NCBI RefSeq assembly: GCF_000247695.1 | Contig: NW_004624776.1 | Coordinates: 16,530,881 to 16,594,880 of the forward strand | DNA: 64,000 nt | Direction: 5' to 3' | Origin: Heterocephalus glaber | Taxonomy: Eukaryota > Chordata > Mammalia > Rodentia > Bathyergidae | Shown: piece after piece, positions 60,460 through 64,000 of the stretch | How positions within the stretch are numbered: the stretch's first letter is position 1 | Layout: every line of letters begins with the position of its first letter | Notes under the pieces: model-generated | What the model was told of the DNA's origin: nothing | Databases searched by the model: none | What the model saw: the letters and a program-made list of their open reading frames with translations, nothing else | Made by a program: the position numbers and the translations under genes

Positions 60460-61690
60460 CCTTTTAGAGACTTGAGTGCCAAATTGCAACCCAAAATGCA
60501 CTTATTTATGAAAAAGTGACAGGACTGCCGTTAAACCCGAATACTGAGGTTTTAGTTTAGAAAAAACAGCTCTACATTAACATCTTTTGTCTTAAAAGAA
60601 AAACACAGTAACACGGCATTACAATAAGATGTGGCCTTTACTTCTGGAAGATATAGGAGAGTATAAAAAGACTATATGGATGGCCTGTAATTCAGCCCAG
60701 GTAAGATCATGCTTAACATTTTGAGTATAAAGCTGTCCAACTTTTTTCTAATAAAAATGTGTATACTATTATTTATTAAGCAGTTGCTGTGTGTAATAGA
60801 TGTCCCTATTTTTCATAACGGAATGGGTTAACATTGTTTATCTAGAAGCCAGGATCTGACACATTGACCCTTACTTCTTTGGTCCCTAGGTGAAAGAATT
60901 CTCCATAGGCCCTGGAGAACCGCAGGGAGAATCTGTGCAGTAAATACAGAGAGTTATACTTTCAAGTGAGAAGGCTGGCATTGTCATGAAGGCATCTGCT
61001 TGTGACTTTGGGTGCCTTTTCATGCACACAAGTTAGCCCTGGGGTTCAGGGAACTATGGTGATTGTGCCGACTATTGACATTTCTCTTAGGGGTTACTTT
61101 GGAATGTTGATATCTCAAAGATGTCTTCCTTGTAGGTATTCAGTGTTCTCTCAGGGGCCTTAATCATGTAAGAATTTAAATTGCATCTTAGCCCAAGGAG
61201 GAAGGTCCTTAAAGAATGCTCTCCTTTCTGGTATCATTGGGTGTAGGCTGTGGCACAGGCATGCTATATTCCTTGTGGGAACAGGCGCCAGCTGGCCAGG
61301 TATCAGAAGACCTGTGCACAGTGTATGACCTCGACATGTCACTGTGCTCTCTGGGATTGCTTTTACGTCTGAGACCTAACAACTGATGTTAAGTGTGTTA
61401 CAGCTTGAGATCTTTGTTTCAGTAGTTCACGTAACTGGCAGTGCATGTTATCCCCCTCCCCCAGGCCTGCTAATGTCTAACTGTCTGCCTAACAACGGTG
61501 TGCTTATTCTTCCGTGACCAGCCTCCCACCAGTCATGCTTTGGGCCCCTCCCCTAACTTCTTTCATCGGCTCTACTGCCAGCCCCTCTGTTCCCTCCCAG
61601 AGCTCTTCTGCATCTGTCCCCTGTGCCCTGCTCCCATCACAATGTCTCCAGGTCACTCCTGACCTTCCACCCAGGCCTTCCCTGACCAGT
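60460..61690. other. LATS2 intron 2, unique-looking sequence
   Basis: About 1.2 kb without a named repeat. No exon matching the LATS2 UBA continuation. Confidence 0.45.
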
Positions 61691-61792
61691 ACCACCACTC
61701 CTTCTCCTTCTCCTACTCCTTCTTCTTCTCCTTCTCCTTCTCCTTCTCCCCCGCCTCCCTTCTCTCCCTTCTTCATCCCTCCCTCCTCATGC
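61690..61792 (+). repeat. Polypyrimidine tract (CTCCTT)n
   Basis: CTCCTTCTCCTTCTCCTACT and further CTT/CTC units make a ~100-nt almost pure pyrimidine run on the + strand. It supports long but meaningless frames on both strands (61504-61987). Confidence 0.9.
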
Positions 61793-62279
61793 CCATTCCA
61801 CAGAGGGAAGAGTCTGCTTCCCTTTGCCCTTGGAATGGTGCTGCAGAGCCTACACCCTCGGGCTGTGGCTGTCCTTGCTGTCAGCTCTGGCTGTGTGGGC
61901 TCCTGTGTACTCTGTCTCCCTTACTGGCCAGTGCTCACCCCCACTGAAGGCTGGCTGCATGTCAGTGATTCAGAAAGTCTTTTCTGATCCCAGGTCTAAC
62001 CTGGACCCTCTGTTCCCTAATTGCACTGCAGTTTCCCCTAAGGGTGTTTATCAGAACTTGGTGCCAGGTGGTGGTACCTTCTGTTGACGCTCCACTTCCC
62101 CTGGAGACTTCATGTCCACAGAGGAGCAGCTGTGTTCTGTTCATCACTCTCTAGGACCCGGGACCATCTAACCTCTCTGAAGTATCTGATGAACAAGCTA
62201 AGGGGAGAACGTTTTCATGCTATTAAATATCGTTACGAAACAGGAGTTTTAAGGTCTGCATTGAATTCCATGTGCTAAT

Positions 62280-62530
62280 GTCTCACAGTTTTTTGTGAAG
62301 AGCCAGTAATGAGCATCCTTTTACATAAATCTGTACCGATATTATTGATTTCCTTAGAATGAATTTTAGAAATGGTGTTACTGGGGTGAATAAGAGCATT
62401 TTTATGGGTTTTATTTGTATTGCTGAGTTGCTTTTTCAGAGTTAGTAAGTTGAATTTATATTTCCAGCCATGCTAACAATATTATCACTGCTACTAAGAA
62501 AAACAAGTATTTGTCAATTTAATAGTTTGT
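62280..62530. repeat. Old L1M-type fragment
   Basis: GAGCATCCTTTTACATAAATC, TTAGAATGAATTTTAGAAATGG and GGGGTGAATAAGAGCATTTTT are phrases of old L1 3' sequences. Confidence 0.55.
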
Positions 62531-63040
62531 TGGTATTCTTACTTGTGGCAGTGGATATGTGTCATAAGTAGGAAGTGGAAGTGCTTCTCTAGTTTTAAGT
62601 AGCAGACAACCGTCCTGTTGTGGGGGACTCTTCCTGTCTGTGACTGGACCCCCTTTCTGTTAAAATGGGCTTCTGAGGATGTGTCCAAGGGACTTGTATT
62701 GGTGAATAGTGAGGTTCTAGGTCTAGATTGACATTGGAATCTGCAGTTTGGTGGAGTCACAAGAATGATGCCAGCATTCAGGCCAAGTGGGAAGAGGGAA
62801 GTGGCAGCAGGGTGGGTGGCTCTAGCTTCCTCACCTGACTGAGGAATAACCAGCTTCTGGCTTCCTGAGGCATTGGCCTCACAGTACTTGGAGTGCTGAG
62901 TCCCTGGCTGTATTTTGAAAACCTCCCGTTATGCCAGTGTGCAGTACAGATATTAGCGTTTCCTGTGTGTGCCACAGTGATGTGATTCACTCAAGGCCAA
63001 TTATGTCACACCTGGCAGTTTTTACTATCAAGAAGATTGT
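62531..63040. other. LATS2 intron 2, no feature recognised
   Basis: Only short ORFs without family resemblance. Confidence 0.4.
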
Positions 63041-63042
63041 TG

Positions 63043-63130
63043 GGACTGGGGTTGTAGTTCAGTGGTAGAGTATCAGAACAGGATGCGTTGAAGCCTGGGT
63101 TTTACCCCCAGGTCTTTAAAAAAAAAAGAG
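63043..63130 (+). repeat. ID-type SINE, sense
   Basis: GGACTGGGGTTGTAGTTCAG ... GGTTTTACCCCCAGG plus A's. Confidence 0.8.
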
Positions 63131-63592
63131 GAAAGAAAAAGATTATTCACTGCCGTGTGGTTGCAGGGTCCCAGGTTATAACTAATGTACAGGCAAGGTT
63201 AAGAATCATTGCTGCCCGTAACCCCGGCTTTACCTGACTTGATGGAAGGGATCCTGAGAGGGGCTCTGAATTTTGAGTCTTAGGTTTGCAGATAGTCTCT
63301 TTGGGGACTTCTTTTTAAACTATTCTGTTATTGCCAAAGCACTTGTGAATATTAAGAATAAGGGAAAAGAACAAGGAAATTGATTTTTTTTGTGTCAAAC
63401 AGTCTCTTTTAGAGCTATTTTTAATAGAGTTGTTATGAGTTTCAAACTTAGAAAAAAGTCATCCATTTTCATCGTCACTACGGGCTTCTCTTTATTTGAC
63501 TATAAAATCAAGTTGATGGAAGTTCATAGTTCTCAGGTTTAAAGCAAAATTGGAATCACCATGCAATTTTTATATATTAGGTTTTACCCATT

Positions 63593-63980
63593 GTGTTAGT
63601 TACTTTTCTCTCGTTACTGAGACAAAATACCTGGCACCCAAAGTTAAAGGGGAAAGGGTTTATTTAGCTCACAGTTTGTAGAGGTTTCAGTCCATAGTCG
63701 GCTGGCCCCAAGGCAAAGCGGCACACGGCAGAGGGGCAAGAGTTCATGGTGGCAGAAGACAGCAAAGGCAACAAGGGACCTTAACAGCATCTTTCTGCCC
63801 CTTTTATCCTATCCAGAGTATGAGGATTAGGGCAGTGACAAACCAGTTGCTCTCATGTAGTGGTTTGGTAATCACACACCCTCAATCCCAGCATCACACA
63901 ATCCAGATTCAGCCACCTCTGAAAAAGACTGCCTGAGGCTTTAGGGGGACATGTAGACACAAGCCGGAACACCCAGCTTA
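63593..63980 (-). mobile_element. ERVL-MaLR-like LTR, antisense
   Basis: TTAGTTACTTTTCTCTCGTTAC, GACAAAATACCTGGCACCC, GGTTTATTTAGCTCACAGTT, CAGTCCATAGTCGGCTGGCC ... AGCCGGAACACC: same family as the copies at 8.3, 8.8, 19.7, 20.3 and 39.8 kb. Ends near the window edge. Confidence 0.78.
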
Positions 63981-64000
63981 GATTTATTTTGTTAGTGGTA

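Larger units (their letters stand above)
54484..64000 (+). other. LATS2: LATS2 intron 2, 5' part (continues past the window)
   Basis: Begins with GTGGGT. It is at least 9.5 kb and shows no further LATS2 coding exon: I looked for the continuation of the UBA domain (after ...GCDQ) and did not find it. The contents are SINEs, a 3'-UTR retrocopy near 55.8 kb, L1 and MIR scraps, a polypyrimidine tract at 61.7 kb and an MaLR-like LTR at the right edge. Confidence 0.8.

Noticed and set aside
61504..61987. 157-codon Ser/Pro-rich and 90-codon Glu/Gly-rich frames
   Set aside because: Produced by the (CTCCTT)n tract read in opposite directions.
63593..63980. Possible gene start near the right edge
   Set aside because: Shares phrase order with the other MaLR-like LTRs in the window; no coding content.

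Overview
This is nuclear DNA from a placental mammal, almost certainly a rodent. No operons, CRISPR arrays or compact gene layout are present. Most of the window is interspersed repeat: L1 in both orientations, ERVL-MaLR-like LTRs and internal sequence, B1 elements with the internal quasi-duplication typical of rodents, B1+ID composite SINEs, and many young copies of a ~75-bp tRNA-derived SINE (A box TAGCTCAGTGG, B box GAGTTCGATCC, ending GGTACC plus poly-A). B1-ID composites together with this SINE point away from mouse/rat and guinea pig and towards squirrel-, dormouse- or beaver-like rodents. Beaver-like is only my best guess.

The one real gene I can support is LATS2, the Hippo-pathway kinase, on the + strand. 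A CpG island at about 41.45-42.40 kb holds its promoter and non-coding exon 1 (donor at 41833/41834). After an intron of about 12.1 kb, exon 2 (about 53946-54483) carries the initiator ATG at 54145 and codes for the first 113 residues. The remaining exons lie beyond the right edge. Just upstream of exon 1 are two TEAD-type GGAATG motifs exactly 40 bp apart, flanking a perfect CLEAR/E-box palindrome. The two leader exons contain several upstream ORFs, one of which overlaps the LATS2 start codon.

Region by region: 0-6.7 kb is a cluster of mRNA-derived debris on the - strand: a near full-length decayed PRKCI retrocopy with its 3' UTR and poly-A signal, an unrecognised gene-like segment, and a KAT2B (PCAF) 5' fragment. 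6.9-16.2 kb is an antisense L1 interrupted by two MaLR-like LTRs, a sense L1 with a 12-bp target duplication, SINEs and a 35-bp U2 snRNA scrap. 16-20 kb is ancient MIR/L1 remnants and unannotated DNA. 20.3-23.8 kb is a pair of MaLR-like elements in inverted orientation whose ~650-bp outer arms are almost identical while the rest has diverged, which suggests gene conversion. 23.8-41.4 kb is repeat-rich DNA upstream of LATS2. 41.4-64 kb is LATS2 promoter, exon 1, intron 1 (with a decayed CD63 retrocopy), exon 2 and part of intron 2 (with a 5'-truncated 3'-UTR retrocopy).

I found no previously undescribed protein-coding system. The observations most worth following are the LATS2 promoter/leader architecture and the MaLR inverted pair.
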